From Helicobacter ailurogastricus (GTDB lineage Bacteria > Campylobacterota > Campylobacteria > Campylobacterales > Helicobacteraceae), in the NCBI RefSeq assembly GCF_001282945.1, contig NZ_CDMG01000004.1:173736-237735 (forward strand): a stretch of 64,000 nt of DNA. The letters are read 5' to 3'. Below, one piece after another: positions 19,084-29,444 of the stretch (within the stretch, counting starts at the first letter, position 1; every line of letters begins with the position of its first letter). The notes below the pieces were generated by a model. The model did no database searches. It was not told the origin of the DNA and saw nothing but the letters and a program-made list of their open reading frames with translations. A program made the position numbers and the translations under genes.

Positions 19084-19573
19084 GGAGCTGTTTAAGAGTC
19101 TGCAAGACTCCTGAAAAGTCGGGTTTTTTAATGCCCCGCTTTTTTAAGTAAGCTTCATCGATTCTTTTCCAAATAAAGGTTTTGCCAAAAAAACCCCGCC
19201 GATCCAAACTTGGCAAAAACTTTAAATCCCCGTTTTTGTCTTGGTGGATCTGCACATAGTAGGTGCGCCCATCGTAGAAGTTGTAGGCCTTGCCATCTTT
19301 GTAGGTGTTGCCACACACACGGGTGAGGCCATATAAAAACACCACTCCCTTATCGCTTCTGTTTCTTAGGGCGGGGTCTTTGTTGTAAATGTCTTTTCCA
19401 GCGGGCGAGCCGTCTGTATTGGCGATCCCATAGGCGTAGTAGCGATCCCCGTATTTAAAGAACTCCACATAGGAGCTTTTCATGTATAAAAAGGCTTGGG
19501 TTTTGTAAATGCCGTCTAAATTTTCCGCCAACAAGGGCAAGCTCACGCTCACCACAAAAAACAAACACTTCAT
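19070..19573 (-). CDS. DUF2147-family secreted protein
   Basis: The 167 aa precursor has a short signal peptide (residues 1-16, cut after LPLLA). The mature part follows the DUF2147 pattern: an opening GIYKT, FKYGDRYYAYGI, the stretch DIYNKDPALRNRS with GVVFLYGL, a YDGRTYYVQIH strand and the closing GKTFIWKRI. Biochemical function of the family is unknown. A charged tail follows (residues 140-167). It converges on asd. Confidence 0.78.
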   Translation of the reverse strand: MKCLFFVVSVSLPLLAENLDGIYKTQAFLYMKSSYVEFFKYGDRYYAYGIANTDGSPAGKDIYNKDPALRNRSDKGVVFLYGLTRVCGNTYKDGKAYNFYDGRTYYVQIHQDKNGDLKFLPSLDRRGFFGKTFIWKRIDEAYLKKRGIKKPDFSGVLQTLKQLPNGS

Positions 19574-19580
19574 AAAAACT

Positions 19581-20075
19581 CTATAACTTAAATTTAATGA
19601 GATTGACAGGGACTTTCACCACAACTTTATAGACAAGACCGGGTTTTTTGGCTTCTGTGGTGTGTGCATCGTTGGGGAATAAAATCGCGAGCAATCCAGC
19701 GTGCAAGGGCACTTGATAACATAGGCTGTTGCGTTGGTAGGTTTCTTGATCCTTTTCTAAGTTATAAGGCTCTTGTGCGCTTAAATCTGTTTTGTCGGCT
19801 AGGTGTAAAATCTCCTCACCCAGCACGACTAGTAAAAAATCTATGTGTGCCCTGTGCGTTTCAAGTGCGCCCAGCTCAGGAGTATAGACAATCTCAATCG
19901 CGCGCATGCCCGCTGTCAATTCTTTTACCATTGAGCTGGCTTGCCTTTGCAACAAGGCTTGGCAAGCGGGGTGCTTAGGGTCGCTCACTTGCTTCAAGTA
20001 AGTGTAAAGGTCCTCTAACTCTTGGGTTTTAGAAAACAAGCCCTGCAAAGAGCTCAATTTACCAATCACCGCCAT
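19581..20075 (-). CDS. YhcH/YjgK/YiaL (EbgC-type) cupin-fold protein
   Basis: The 164 aa protein matches the DUF386 family: the ETHRAHIDFLLVVLGEE block (about residues 72-88, with metal-ligand-like His and Glu) and the end block AILFPNDAHTTE...YKVVVKVP (about 130-155). In other bacteria relatives act beside sialic acid or beta-galactoside use as anomerases or lyases of N-glycolyl sugars; the substrate here is not apparent and no sugar operon surrounds it. It lies seven bases before the DUF2147 gene and may share its message. Confidence 0.8.
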   Translation of the reverse strand: MAVIGKLSSLQGLFSKTQELEDLYTYLKQVSDPKHPACQALLQRQASSMVKELTAGMRAIEIVYTPELGALETHRAHIDFLLVVLGEEILHLADKTDLSAQEPYNLEKDQETYQRNSLCYQVPLHAGLLAILFPNDAHTTEAKKPGLVYKVVVKVPVNLIKFKL

Positions 20076-20134
20076 TTTCTCTCCAAAATCTTATTTAGCG
20101 GATTCTAGCAAAAAAGCCCAAATGAAGGGCAAAC

Positions 20135-21043
20135 TTAAGCCAACAAGGCAGCCTTGAGCTCGGCGGTGTTTGTGATGGTGTAGGTGGGCTTAGAGCTTAG
20201 GCGTTTGTTGAGGTTTTTAAGAACATTCGTGCCAAACTCCACATAAAAAGAGTCTTCTTTTTCGCACACCTCTAGGCAATCTTTGTAGCGCACGGGCTGG
20301 GTGAGTTGCACGCCCAAGCACTCCAGTGCCTCTGCCTTGTCCTTATAGACTTGGGTTGTGGTGTTAGACACCACGCCAAAGTTGTAGCTGTCTTTTAAAT
20401 GTTGCTCTAGTAGGACTTTAAAAGGTTGCACCATCGGCTCTAAAAGGGGGCAATGGCTCACGACATTCATGGGCAACAACACGAGCTTTTTTGCCCCAAA
20501 GCTTTTAGGCTCTAGGCTTTGTAAATACGCCTTCGCCCCGGCCAGCACGATTTGAGATCCATTAAAATTAGCGGCATAGAGCACCTGCCCGGCTTCTCTA
20601 GCTTGCAAACAAAAGGACTCTAAGAGGGCAACGTCCGCTCCAAGCACCGCTAGCATGCCCATCTCTTGCCCCATTTTAGCGCACACCTCTTCCATCAAAC
20701 GCCCCCGCTCAAAGACAAGTTTTAAGCCACTTTCTAAATCCAATGCCCCACTCGCGCCATTGGCGCTGATCTCGCCCAAAGAGTGGCCTAGGGCTAGTTG
20801 TGGGGTTTTGCCCCCCTCTTGTTTATACACTTCATAAGCCATGAGCGACACTAAAAAGATCGCGCTTTGGGTGTAGGCACTTTGGTTGATTAGGGGGTTT
20901 TCGCTCCAAAGGAGTTTAGCCATGTCGGTATGTAGTTGGTCGCTCGCCCTCTCACACATCTGTTTAGCCAAACCAAAATTGGCGCATAAATCCTGCCCCA
21001 TGCCGATCGTTTGTGAGCCTTGCCCGCCAAAAAGTGCCACCAT
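20135..21043 (-). CDS. fabD: malonyl-CoA:ACP transacylase
   Basis: Loads malonate onto acyl carrier protein to start fatty acid elongation. The N-terminal GGQGSQTIGMG, the active-site GHSLGE (Ser near residue 85), the Arg-containing stretch near 110 and the His in VVSHCPLLEPM (about 195) are all visible. Length 302 aa is usual. The start has AAGGAG within the last codons of prfA and begins one base after its stop, so translation is coupled. Pairing with prfA is not the H. pylori arrangement I know. Confidence 0.95.
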   Translation of the reverse strand: MVALFGGQGSQTIGMGQDLCANFGLAKQMCERASDQLHTDMAKLLWSENPLINQSAYTQSAIFLVSLMAYEVYKQEGGKTPQLALGHSLGEISANGASGALDLESGLKLVFERGRLMEEVCAKMGQEMGMLAVLGADVALLESFCLQAREAGQVLYAANFNGSQIVLAGAKAYLQSLEPKSFGAKKLVLLPMNVVSHCPLLEPMVQPFKVLLEQHLKDSYNFGVVSNTTTQVYKDKAEALECLGVQLTQPVRYKDCLEVCEKEDSFYVEFGTNVLKNLNKRLSSKPTYTITNTAELKAALLA

Positions 21044-21044
21044 G

Positions 21045-22112
21045 TTACTCTCCTTGTTGCTCTAAGCCTTGCGCCTGCGCGTGGGCGATCAAGGGTTCGA
21101 TCACGGGGTCTAAATTGCCCGAAAGCATCAACTCTTCTAGGCTGTATAAAGTCAAATTAATGCGGTGATCGCTTAGGCGGTTTTGCGGGTAGTTGTAAGT
21201 GCGGATGCGCTCGCTTCGGTCCCCACTGCCCACTTGCATTTTGCGACTCGCGGAGTTGGCCTCTTGTTGCTCCTCGATCTGCTTTTCATACAAGCGGGCT
21301 TTTAAAATCTTCAACGCCTTGTCGCGGTTTTTGTGTTGGGATTTTTCATCTTGCATGGACACACTGATTCCGGTGGGCACATGCGTGATCCTCACTGCCG
21401 AGTCGGTTGTATTCACACACTGCCCGCCATGCCCACCTGCCCTAAAAACCTCAATGCGCAAGTCGCTGGGGTTGATGTTCACCTCCACATCGTCCACTTC
21501 GGGCATGATCGCCACGGTGACGGCAGAGGTGTGGATACGCCCTTGCGACTCGGTTTCAGGCACCCTTTGCACGCGGTGCGTGCCCGCTTCAAATTTGAGC
21601 CTTGAATACACCCCCTGCCCCTTGATCAAGGCGATCATCTCCTTATACCCGCCCACGCTGTTTTCACTCGAGCTTACGATCTCCACTTTCCAGCGTTTCA
21701 AGTCGGCGTAACGGCAATAGGCCTTAAACAAGTCGCCCACGAAAATCCCCGCCTCATCGCCGCCTGTGCCCGCTCTTAGCTCTAAGTAAATGTTTTTATT
21801 GTCATTGGGGTCTTTGGGGATAAGCAGTACTTTAATGCGCTCCTCTAGGGCGTTTTTCTCCTCCTCTAGAGCCTTAAGCTCCTCCTTAGCCAGTTCGCCC
21901 AATTCCTTATCTTCTAGGAGCGCCCTATTCTCTTGGATGCCTTCTAAAATCTGTAAATAGGCTTTGGCGGCTTGGGCCAACTCCTCCAGCCCCGCTTGCT
22001 CTTTGCTTAGGGCGGTGAGCTGCTTGATGTCGGCTAAAACTTCAGGTTGGGTAAGAGAGTGGGCGAGCGCATCGTAACGATCCACGATGGCTTGGAGTTT
22101 GCTAGAGAGCAC
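21045..22112 (-). CDS. prfA: peptide chain release factor 1
   Basis: Class I release factor for UAA and UAG. The GGQ loop is [18 protein letters not shown] (about residues 225-242), with Cys instead of the common His after GGQ, and the codon-recognition helix region precedes it. Length 355 aa. It starts with GTG 22112, three bases after the rpsT stop, so rpsT and prfA form an operon as in H. pylori. Confidence 0.96.
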   Translation of the reverse strand: MLSSKLQAIVDRYDALAHSLTQPEVLADIKQLTALSKEQAGLEELAQAAKAYLQILEGIQENRALLEDKELGELAKEELKALEEEKNALEERIKVLLIPKDPNDNKNIYLELRAGTGGDEAGIFVGDLFKAYCRYADLKRWKVEIVSSSENSVGGYKEMIALIKGQGVYSRLKFEAGTHRVQRVPETESQGRIHTSAVTVAIMPEVDDVEVNINPSDLRIEVFRAGGHGGQCVNTTDSAVRITHVPTGISVSMQDEKSQHKNRDKALKILKARLYEKQIEEQQEANSASRKMQVGSGDRSERIRTYNYPQNRLSDHRINLTLYSLEELMLSGNLDPVIEPLIAHAQAQGLEQQGE

Positions 22113-22115
22113 AGC

Positions 22116-22391
22116 TTAGGCGTTGGCTAGGGCGATTTTTTTCACGCTGGCGTTGAGGCGGGACACTTTCCTAGAAGCGGTGTTTTTCTTTAAAACCCCT
22201 TTGCTCACGAATTTATGCAATTCTTTATTCGCCACTTTTAAAGCGTCTTGGGCTTTAGGCACATCGTGGCTGGCGATGGCCTCTCTCACGGCTTTTACGA
22301 CGTTTTTAATGCGGGTTTTATAAAAGCGGTTGCGCTCAGTGCGCTTAATGGTTTGGCGAATCCTTTTTTCGGCGGATTTATGGTTAGCCAC
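22116..22391 (-). CDS. rpsT: 30S ribosomal protein S20
   Basis: Primary 16S rRNA binding protein. The 91 aa sequence has the family opening [12 protein letters not shown] and a strongly basic helical body ending in LNASVKKIA. It starts with GTG 22391, preceded by AAAGGA eight bases upstream; a TAAAAT -10 box on the minus strand is at 22426-22431. Confidence 0.96.
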   Translation of the reverse strand: MANHKSAEKRIRQTIKRTERNRFYKTRIKNVVKAVREAIASHDVPKAQDALKVANKELHKFVSKGVLKKNTASRKVSRLNASVKKIALANA

Positions 22392-22470
22392 TATTTAATC
22401 CTTTTATCAAAAATAATATGGCAAGATTTTATCTAAAAAAGCATTAAAGACTGATTAAATGGGGCAGGGC

Positions 22471-23805
22471 ATGGTGTTTGGCACAGATGGGGTGCGGGGC
22501 AAGGCAGGGGTGGAGATCACGCCCATGTTTGTGATGCGGCTTGGCATTGCCGCCGGGCTTTATTTTAAAGGGCAAGCCACGAGCAATAGAATTTTAGTGG
22601 GTAAGGACACGCGCAAGAGCGGGTATATGATTGAAAACGCCCTTGTGAGTGCTCTAACTTCTGTGGGCTATGATGTGATGCAAATTGGGCCCATGCCCAC
22701 GCCTGCCATCGCCTTTTTAACTGAGAACATGCGCTGCGATGCGGGAGTGATGATTAGCGCGAGCCACAACCCCTTTGAGGACAATGGCATTAAGTTTTTC
22801 GACCGCTTTGGCGACAAACTCCAAAAACAGAGCGAAGAAGAGATTGAAAAAATCTTTAACGACACTGGGCGGCTAGAGAGCAGTTGCCAGTGCGGGGTGG
22901 CGATTGGCAGCTCTAAGCGCATTGACGATGTGATCGGGCGTTACATCGTGCATTTAAAAAACTCTTTCCCCAAACATTTAAGCCTGCAGGGCATGCGCAT
23001 TGTCATAGACACGGCGCACGGGGCCGGCTATAAAGTCGCCCCCATTGTCTTTAGCGAGCTGGGAGCGGATGTGATTGTCATCAACGATGAGCCCAGCGGA
23101 AGCAACATCAACGCGCAGTGCGGCGCGCTCTACCCGCTAGAGCTCAGTCAAGAGGTCAAGCGCTACCGCGCGGATTTAGGCATCGCTTTAGATGGGGACG
23201 CGGATCGGCTGGTGGTGGTGGATAATTTGGGCGAAGTTGTGCACGGGGATAAACTCATCGGGGTGTTAGCCACCTACCAACAACAAAAAGCAAAACTAGC
23301 CAACAACCAAATCGTGGTAACCACCATGAGTAATTTAGCCCTGCAGGCCTATTTAGAAAAACAGGGCATTGCTTTAGTGCGCTGTGGAGTGGGCGATAAA
23401 CTGGTGCGCCAAAGCATGCAAGAGCACCAAATCAACTTCGGGGGGGAACAAAGCGGGCACATCATCTTTGGCGATTACGCCAAAACGGGCGATGGGATCA
23501 TGAGCGCGTTGCAAGTCGCCGCCTGTGTGCTCGAGAATGATAAACCCAGCAGTAAAGTGCTCAACCCCTTTGAGTTGCACCCCCAAATTTTAGAAAATGT
23601 CCGCATCAAACACAAAAAGCCCCTAGAGGACATCCCGGGCTTTGAAGAATTGCTTAAGAGCCTAGAGCAAGAGGGGTTGCGCCACTTGATCCGCTACTCA
23701 GGCACGGAAAATATTTTACGCATTTTGCTAGAGGGGGAGCAACAAACCTTGTTAGAAAAGCGCGCCCAAGAGTTGCAGGCGTTTTTTAAAGAGCATTTGG
23801 ATTGA
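22471..23805 (+). CDS. glmM: phosphoglucosamine mutase
   Basis: Interconverts glucosamine-6-P and glucosamine-1-P for peptidoglycan and lipopolysaccharide. The catalytic phosphoserine stands in [16 protein letters not shown] (about residues 96-111), the metal loop in [11 protein letters not shown] (about 241-251) and the sugar loop in GGEQSGH (about 325). ATG 22471 gives 444 aa and the [10 protein letters not shown] start seen in relatives; ATG 22459 adds four residues. It was first called ureC in H. pylori for its place near urease. Confidence 0.95.
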   Translation: MVFGTDGVRGKAGVEITPMFVMRLGIAAGLYFKGQATSNRILVGKDTRKSGYMIENALVSALTSVGYDVMQIGPMPTPAIAFLTENMRCDAGVMISASHNPFEDNGIKFFDRFGDKLQKQSEEEIEKIFNDTGRLESSCQCGVAIGSSKRIDDVIGRYIVHLKNSFPKHLSLQGMRIVIDTAHGAGYKVAPIVFSELGADVIVINDEPSGSNINAQCGALYPLELSQEVKRYRADLGIALDGDADRLVVVDNLGEVVHGDKLIGVLATYQQQKAKLANNQIVVTTMSNLALQAYLEKQGIALVRCGVGDKLVRQSMQEHQINFGGEQSGHIIFGDYAKTGDGIMSALQVAACVLENDKPSSKVLNPFELHPQILENVRIKHKKPLEDIPGFEELLKSLEQEGLRHLIRYSGTENILRILLEGEQQTLLEKRAQELQAFFKEHLD

Positions 23806-24254
23806 AAAGCGGCTTAAGTTTTTGGCTTGCCTTTGGGCTAGCCCTTGTTGCCGATCAGATTGTGAAGCAATTTATTTTAAACGGCTTGCGCTATGAAGGT
23901 GCTGTGATCTCTATTGTGCTTGCCTACAATGAGGGCGTGGCGTTCTCCATGCTGCACTTTTTAGGGGCGTGGCTGAAATATTTACAAGTGGTGTTGCTCG
24001 CTGGTTTGGGGGTGTTTTTGTGGTTGCAAAAGGCGTTTTTTAAAGAAAATGCTTTGCCCTTTGGGTTGATTTTAGGGGCTGGAGCTTCTAATGTGCTCGA
24101 TCGCTTTGTGCATGGGCATGTGATCGATTATGTCTATTGGCATTACCAATTTGACTTTGCGATCTTTAACCTAGCCGATGTGTTGATTGATGTGGGCGTG
24201 GGGCTACTCATTTTAAAGAGCTTTAAGGCAAAAAACAAGCAAAGTAGGGTATAA
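23802..24254 (+). CDS. lspA: lipoprotein signal peptidase
   Basis: Aspartic protease of the inner membrane that cleaves prolipoprotein signal peptides. The two catalytic Asp stretches are [17 protein letters not shown] (about residues 105-121) and [12 protein letters not shown] (about 130-141), among four TM helices. It starts with TTG 23802 overlapping the glmM stop by four bases. In H. pylori the urease operon lies next to lspA; here a tRNA and then mutS2 follow. It would process the lipoproteins at 11172 and 29445. Confidence 0.95.
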   Translation: MKSGLSFWLAFGLALVADQIVKQFILNGLRYEGAVISIVLAYNEGVAFSMLHFLGAWLKYLQVVLLAGLGVFLWLQKAFFKENALPFGLILGAGASNVLDRFVHGHVIDYVYWHYQFDFAIFNLADVLIDVGVGLLILKSFKAKNKQSRV

Positions 24255-24255
24255 T
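24250..24255 (+). promoter_or_regulatory. -10 box of the tRNA-Val gene
   Basis: TATAAT overlapping the lspA stop codon (24252-24254). A start near 24262 would give a 5' leader of about 27 bases before the tRNA. Confidence 0.55.
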
Positions 24256-24288
24256 GCGCGTTTCTTTTAGTAATCGCGTTGTGATTGC

Positions 24289-24364
24289 GGTCGCGTAGCT
24301 CAGTTGGTAGAGCACTACCTTGACATGGTAGTGGTCGTTGGTTCAAGTCCAATCGTGGCCACCA
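24289..24364 (+). tRNA. tRNA-Val (anticodon GAC)
   Basis: A 76-base cloverleaf with CCA encoded. The acceptor stem GGTCGCG pairs with CGTGGCC (with two G-U pairs), the D arm is AGCTCAGTTGGTAGAGC, the anticodon stem CTACC/GGTAG encloses the loop TTGACAT, and the T arm holds GGTTCAAGTCC. The discriminator base is A. Confidence 0.97.
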
Positions 24365-24415
24365 TTTTAAATCTTGCATTAAATTTTCTTGTTTGAATTT
24401 TTTAGATTTTAAAAC

Positions 24416-26626
24416 CTATATTTTAACAACCTGCGCTCCAGAGCCGCCTAAATTGTAGGGGGCATCGCTAAATTCTAGGACCTTTGGGTGAATTTTGAGC
24501 CACTCTCTTAGCGCGTTTCTTAAAATCCCCTTGCCCTTGCCATGCACGATCAACACCTCTTCAAAGCCCGCTAGCAAAGCGTTGGCTAAAAAGTCTTGGG
24601 CTTGCTCTAGAGCTTCTTGGGTGTCTAGTCCGCATAAATCTAGGCGCATTTGCCCCTTGGCTTGGGGTTTGTGCTTGATGTGCACCTCTGCTTTTGGGGC
24701 TTGGGGTTTTTGTTTAGGCTTTAGACTCTCGGCTTTGGTTTTAATTTTTAGCCCATTTTCCAACGCCACGCTGTAAAGCCCTGCGCTGATTGCCACGATC
24801 TCCCCACTAAGCTTGCCATAGCCCACAAAGTCGCCCACTTCTAGGGTTTTGTTTTCTTTAAGCGGAGTCTGCTCTTTGGGGCGTTTTAAGCCCGCTTGGA
24901 TGGCTTGGATTTGCTGGTGCGCTAGGCTTTGATTTTGTGTGCGGTTAAACTCCCTAAGCGTCTCTTGCATTTGTTTGAGGGCTTTGCTGTAACTTTGCTC
25001 TAGGGCTTGTTGTTCTTGCTCTTTGCGCCTGTGCGCCTCGTGGATTTTTGTTAATTTTTCTTGATAAGCCCTCTCTTGGGCTTCTTGCATTTCTTGCAAT
25101 TCTTGTTGCTTGGTTTGCAATTCCTGCTCTAGGGCGCTGGTGCGCTCGATCAAGGCGTTTAAATTCTCTTGATCTGCCCCGTAAAGCTCTTTGGCCTCGT
25201 CGATCAAATCAGCGGGCACGCCATAGCGCAGAGCCGTTTCAAAGGCGTAACTCTTGCCAATGAGCCCCGGGGTGAAGGTGTAGGTGGGCATTTGGGCTTG
25301 GTGGTCGTAATTGGCGGCTAAAAGTTGCACAGCGCGGTTTCGGGCTAAAAGCAGGGCTAAATGCTTGTGGTGGGTGGTTACCACGACTTTAGCCCCCTGA
25401 TTGATGAGTTTTTCTAAAAGGGCTTTGTAAAGACAGCTGGCCTCGGCCGCGTCTGTGCCTAGCTCAATTTCATCCACGCCGAGCAAAAGATTAGGGGTTT
25501 TTAGGGCGTGGGAGAAGTCTAGCATGCGCCCTGCAAAGGTGGAGATGTCGTTTTGGCTGTTTTGTGGGTCGCTGATGATGGCTTGGATGTTCTCAATGTA
25601 AGGAATCTTGGAGTGGTGGGGGTTGATTTTAAAGGGCAAAAAGTGTTTAGCCAACCACACACTGGCAAGCAAAGACTTTAAAAGCATCGTCTTGCCCCCC
25701 GTATTTACGCCCGTAACGAGCAGTAAAGCGTGGTTAAAATCCACGCTCAAGGGCTTGGGCTCTTTTAGGCTGGGGTGGGCGAAGTCTTTTAACACAAATT
25801 GCCCGCTGGTGTTGGGTTTGACAAAGTTTAGCCCCCCGCTTTTGGCAAAATTGATGCGCCCTTGTAGGTGGTCTAAGTAGTCAAATTGGCGGTCAAAAAA
25901 GCGTAAAAAGAGAAAGAGTGGGCGCAGTTTCACGCTCCACTGGGCGCAAATTTGTTGCAAACAATGGGCGATCTTGGTGAGCGTTTCTTGGATTTTATGG
26001 TTTAGGGTTTTTGCCTCTAGGGGTTCTATGTAGAATTGTCCGCTGTGTGAGCGGGCAATCACAATGCCCTTAAACACGCTAGAAAACCCCGGTTTTAAAA
26101 GCAAGGTCTCCACCCCTTGCACCAAATGCACTTGGCGATCGACTAGGTAGGGCTCTAAAGACTTTTGCGCCAAAATTTGGCTAAAGATTTTTTGTTGCGC
26201 GCTCTTAAGCCGCTTTAGGCTCTCTTGTTGTGCGTCTAGCTCGGGGTAAAACCCGCTTTTAAAGCCCGCTTCCTCTTGCATTTGTGCCTCTAATTGCAAC
26301 AACTCTTGCGGGATGTTTAAGTTTTGCAAATAGGCGTAAAAGGCGGGGGATTTGGGAGAGACTTGCTTTTTTAGGTACAGAAAATAACGGGTGATTTGAA
26401 TCAAGGCAAACAACGCCTCAAGGTGCAACACCCCCCCTTTTTTAAAGGCTTTTAACGACTCGTTTAAGGGGGCTACTAAGGGGGGGGTGGCGATCTCTAG
26501 ACTTTCTAATTCTTGTAAATGCGCCCATGTTTGCTCGGGGAAGTTAAAGGCAATGTCTTTGGGGCGGGCTAAAAAGCTTACAAACCGCTCTAAAAAGGGG
26601 GCTAAATCTAGCTTAACAGCGATCAT
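24416..26626 (-). CDS. mutS2: MutS2 endonuclease / ribosome-splitting ATPase
   Basis: MutS-like ATPase without the mismatch-binding N-terminus. In H. pylori MutS2 limits recombination; in Bacillus a relative splits collided ribosomes. The 736 aa protein has the lever/clamp region (1-290), the Walker A (TGVNTGGKTMLL, about 316-327), the signature stretch DISTFAGRMLDF and Walker B LLLGVDEIELGTD (about 390-402), a KOW-like segment near 610, a long coiled coil (500-600) and a C-terminal Smr nuclease domain (DLCGLDTQEAL and VLIVHGKGKG, about 670-720). It begins with an ATGA overlap on the gene upstream. Confidence 0.94.
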   Translation of the reverse strand: MIAVKLDLAPFLERFVSFLARPKDIAFNFPEQTWAHLQELESLEIATPPLVAPLNESLKAFKKGGVLHLEALFALIQITRYFLYLKKQVSPKSPAFYAYLQNLNIPQELLQLEAQMQEEAGFKSGFYPELDAQQESLKRLKSAQQKIFSQILAQKSLEPYLVDRQVHLVQGVETLLLKPGFSSVFKGIVIARSHSGQFYIEPLEAKTLNHKIQETLTKIAHCLQQICAQWSVKLRPLFLFLRFFDRQFDYLDHLQGRINFAKSGGLNFVKPNTSGQFVLKDFAHPSLKEPKPLSVDFNHALLLVTGVNTGGKTMLLKSLLASVWLAKHFLPFKINPHHSKIPYIENIQAIISDPQNSQNDISTFAGRMLDFSHALKTPNLLLGVDEIELGTDAAEASCLYKALLEKLINQGAKVVVTTHHKHLALLLARNRAVQLLAANYDHQAQMPTYTFTPGLIGKSYAFETALRYGVPADLIDEAKELYGADQENLNALIERTSALEQELQTKQQELQEMQEAQERAYQEKLTKIHEAHRRKEQEQQALEQSYSKALKQMQETLREFNRTQNQSLAHQQIQAIQAGLKRPKEQTPLKENKTLEVGDFVGYGKLSGEIVAISAGLYSVALENGLKIKTKAESLKPKQKPQAPKAEVHIKHKPQAKGQMRLDLCGLDTQEALEQAQDFLANALLAGFEEVLIVHGKGKGILRNALREWLKIHPKVLEFSDAPYNLGGSGAQVVKI

Positions 26627-26964
26627 TTGGCCAGCTTACAGCTTTGCAAATCTACTAAAATGCCCTGCATGGGGGTGTTTTGTTTGCCAAGAAAGCTTAA
26701 AGTGCCTGTCACGAGGCTAAAATCCTTTTGGCTCACCTTCACCCCATCACAATCTAAAAGCAACCCTCTTAAAAAATCCCTCTGCAAGGCGACTTGTTCT
26801 TGATTGATTTTGTCTTGCTTATAGGTGTAAAGCCCTAAGCTGGCAGCGAGCACGCCTAAAAACACCACCACCGCGATTTTTTGCTTAAACCCCCGTCCAA
26901 AAAAGTCTTTAAGCAAAAACCACAACAGCACCAGCACAAGGCATAAAACAATCCACCCGCTCAC
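26623..26964 (-). CDS. small membrane protein between murC and mutS2, unknown
   Basis: The 113 aa protein has two hydrophobic helices near the N-terminus (about residues 3-19 and 30-48) and a soluble C-terminal part that ends with two cysteines in LLLDCDGVK and [10 protein letters not shown] do not recognise a family. Start is GTG 26964, overlapping the murC stop by four bases; it also overlaps mutS2 by four bases. An uncharacterised gene holds this position in H. pylori as well. Confidence 0.72.
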   Translation of the reverse strand: MSGWIVLCLVLVLLWFLLKDFFGRGFKQKIAVVVFLGVLAASLGLYTYKQDKINQEQVALQRDFLRGLLLDCDGVKVSQKDFSLVTGTLSFLGKQNTPMQGILVDLQSCKLAK

Positions 26965-28295
26965 AGCTCGCCCCTGAGCTGGTTGGTGATGTCGCCTGCC
27001 CCAAAGCCAATGGCTAGCCCCTTGTTAAGCGTGCGGATTTTGACACCCTGCACAAACAGCTCTAGCCCCTCTTTAGTGCGCCAAAGGCGGTCAATGAAAG
27101 TCGGTTGCAAATGCCCAAATAAGGCTTGCATATCCACCTCTCTTGGCTTTTCGCCCGCCCGCCACACGGGCAAAATATAAAGCTGGCGGACGATCGGGTG
27201 GTTAAAGCACTCTTGAAAGCCCTTTAAATTGTCAAACAGGCGGGAGTATTTATGGGGTTGCCAAAAGACGATCGCCTCTTTTAAGCCCTTTAAATCAGCG
27301 TAGGTTTGCAGGGCTTGCAAGGTGGCGACAATTTCTGTGGGATGGTGGGCGTAGTCGTCTATGAGCACAAACTCCCCCTTTTGCAAGATGTCAAAGCGTT
27401 TTTTAATGCCCTTAAAGTCTAAAAGGTTTTTCCTTAGTTGCTCTAGGGGCAATTCCTCTAGGGCGGCTAAAATCGCTAGACTGGCGTTGCTGGCCGTGTG
27501 CGCGCCCAGCCCCCACACCTCAAACACGCCATGATCTTTAAACCTAAAACGGGTATAAGGCTCATCCTCTCTTAAAAAGTATTCAATTTGGCTAATGTCT
27601 TTGGCGGGGTTTAGGCGGATAGCCTCTAGTTTTAAGCCCTTTAAAAAGGGGTCATCGACATTAATCACCCGCCTTTGCCCCATTTGGATAAAGTCGATGT
27701 AGGCCTGATAAAACGCTTCTAAATCGTAGTTATACCCCTCTAAATGCTCCACTTCAGCGTTGGTAACCAAGGCGCAATAAGGATTAGAGCTTAAAAAGCT
27801 CTGATCCGACTCGTCTGCCTCAAAGACAAGGCTAGGGCTTTGGCTCTCGCGCACGTTAGAGCCAAAGGCTTTAGAAGCCGCCCCGATGATCGCGCCAAAG
27901 TGAGGCAACAGGGCGGCTAGCATGGCGCTGGTCGTACTTTTGCCATGCGCTCCGCACACGCTAAAGACGCGCTTATCTCCCAAAATGTATTCTAGTGCCC
28001 GCTTGCGCGAGAGAATCACGCAATTTTTCTCCATCGCCGCCACGATCTCCACGTTATCCACCTTAATGATCGCCGAGTGGATCACCACCTCTTGGTCTAT
28101 AAGTGCGCTGGGGTCATGCGGGATGGTAATGGGGATGCCTAGCCCCTCTAAATAGTCGGTGATGTAACTTCGCGCGATGTCTGATCCGCTCACCACCGCC
28201 CCCTGTGCCTTTAAATACTTGGCTAAACCTGAGATGCCAATTCCCCCGATGCCGATGAAGTGGATTTTATAGGTGTGGATGGGGCGATCTAGCAT
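26961..28295 (-). CDS. murC: UDP-N-acetylmuramate--L-alanine ligase
   Basis: Cytoplasmic Mur ligase that adds the first amino acid to UDP-MurNAc in peptidoglycan synthesis. The Rossmann opening [16 protein letters not shown] (about residues 13-28), the ATP loop [13 protein letters not shown] (about 112-124), the Glu motif [11 protein letters not shown] (about 156-166) and [10 protein letters not shown] (about 315-324) are visible. Length 444 aa from ATG 28295, which shares one base with the aminotransferase stop (TGATG). Confidence 0.96.
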   Translation of the reverse strand: MLDRPIHTYKIHFIGIGGIGISGLAKYLKAQGAVVSGSDIARSYITDYLEGLGIPITIPHDPSALIDQEVVIHSAIIKVDNVEIVAAMEKNCVILSRKRALEYILGDKRVFSVCGAHGKSTTSAMLAALLPHFGAIIGAASKAFGSNVRESQSPSLVFEADESDQSFLSSNPYCALVTNAEVEHLEGYNYDLEAFYQAYIDFIQMGQRRVINVDDPFLKGLKLEAIRLNPAKDISQIEYFLREDEPYTRFRFKDHGVFEVWGLGAHTASNASLAILAALEELPLEQLRKNLLDFKGIKKRFDILQKGEFVLIDDYAHHPTEIVATLQALQTYADLKGLKEAIVFWQPHKYSRLFDNLKGFQECFNHPIVRQLYILPVWRAGEKPREVDMQALFGHLQPTFIDRLWRTKEGLELFVQGVKIRTLNKGLAIGFGAGDITNQLRGEL

Positions 28296-29407
28296 CAATA
28301 CGAATCTAGAGCGTTTTTAAGGGCTGTTAGGGCGGGGGCTAGAGTGTCTGGCGCATAGACCAAAGCCACCCGTACAAAGTCTCTTGTGTGTGGGCTGTCG
28401 CCATAGCCTAGAAAATCCCCGGGCAAGACTTTTAGCCCCTCTATGGTGTAAAGGTGGCGGGTAAAAGCCTGCCCATCCTCAACGCCTAGCCACACATAAA
28501 AGCTTGTGGGATAAATTGGCGCACCTAAAATCTCTTGGGCAAGATTTAGATTTCTGGCGTAGATGTGGCGGATGTGCTCTTGGGATTTTAAATCAAGCCA
28601 GCCGACCGCGCTGGCATGTTGCAAGGGCAAGGGGAGGGCGCAGCCGCTATAACTTCTAAAGACTTGATAGGGCTTTAAAATGTCAGCGTCCCCTGCGATG
28701 TACGCGCTTCTAAGGCCCGGCGCGCTCAAAGTTTTAGAAAGCGAGTTGATGGCAAGGACATTTTTAAAATCTGTGTTGCCCACCTCAATACAGGCTTGCA
28801 AAATGGAGGTGGGGGGGGTGCTGGCGTAAATATTGCTGTAACACTCGTCATTGACTAAAAGAAAATCTTCGTCTAATGCCCGCAAAACCCACTCTTTGAG
28901 TTCTTCTAAATCCAAAGTGCGCCCTGTGGGGTTATTGGGCGAGTTTAAAATGACTAAATGCGCCTCTTCTTCTAGTGTGGGCGTGAAGTCGTTTTCTGGG
29001 CTCAAATCCATTAAAACCACCCGCGCGCGCGCCACCCGCGCGCTAGCTAAATAGACTTGATAAAAGGGGTTAGCAAAGGCGATGGTGGGGTTTTCTTTAT
29101 CGTGCAGATAAAAAATAGGCAGGCTAAAAAGCACCTCTTTAGACCCAAAGGTGGGGATGATTTGCGCTTTAGTGACCTCCACGCCAAAACGCTTTTTAAT
29201 AAACGCCATTTGCGCCTCTTTTAAAAAATCCTCGCCGCTACTTTTGGGGTAAAAGCGCAGTTCTTGGGTGTGTGCTTGCAAGGTTTCTTGCACGCTTAAA
29301 GGGGTTTCAAATTGTGGCTCGCCGATGGACAAATCTAAAGGCAAGCTGCCGCGTTTGCAATCTTTTAACAACTCTCTTAGTCGCTCAAAAGGGTAAGGCT
29401 CAAACAT
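28295..29407 (-). CDS. class I/II aminotransferase, probably succinyldiaminopimelate aminotransferase
   Basis: PLP aminotransferase of 370 aa. Visible are the [13 protein letters not shown] opening, [11 protein letters not shown] (about 158-168), the Asp/Tyr motif [10 protein letters not shown] (about 190) and the Schiff-base Lys in [19 protein letters not shown] (about 229). The neighbourhood (murC) and relatives suggest a role in diaminopimelate synthesis (DapC type), but substrate cannot be read from sequence. ATG 29407 has GGAGAG five bases upstream; the frame extends to 29431 without a ribosome site. Confidence 0.82.
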   Translation of the reverse strand: MFEPYPFERLRELLKDCKRGSLPLDLSIGEPQFETPLSVQETLQAHTQELRFYPKSSGEDFLKEAQMAFIKKRFGVEVTKAQIIPTFGSKEVLFSLPIFYLHDKENPTIAFANPFYQVYLASARVARARVVLMDLSPENDFTPTLEEEAHLVILNSPNNPTGRTLDLEELKEWVLRALDEDFLLVNDECYSNIYASTPPTSILQACIEVGNTDFKNVLAINSLSKTLSAPGLRSAYIAGDADILKPYQVFRSYSGCALPLPLQHASAVGWLDLKSQEHIRHIYARNLNLAQEILGAPIYPTSFYVWLGVEDGQAFTRHLYTIEGLKVLPGDFLGYGDSPHTRDFVRVALVYAPDTLAPALTALKNALDSY

Positions 29408-29444
29408 ACAACTCTCCGCTAAAACCTCCATTATACCTTAAAAT

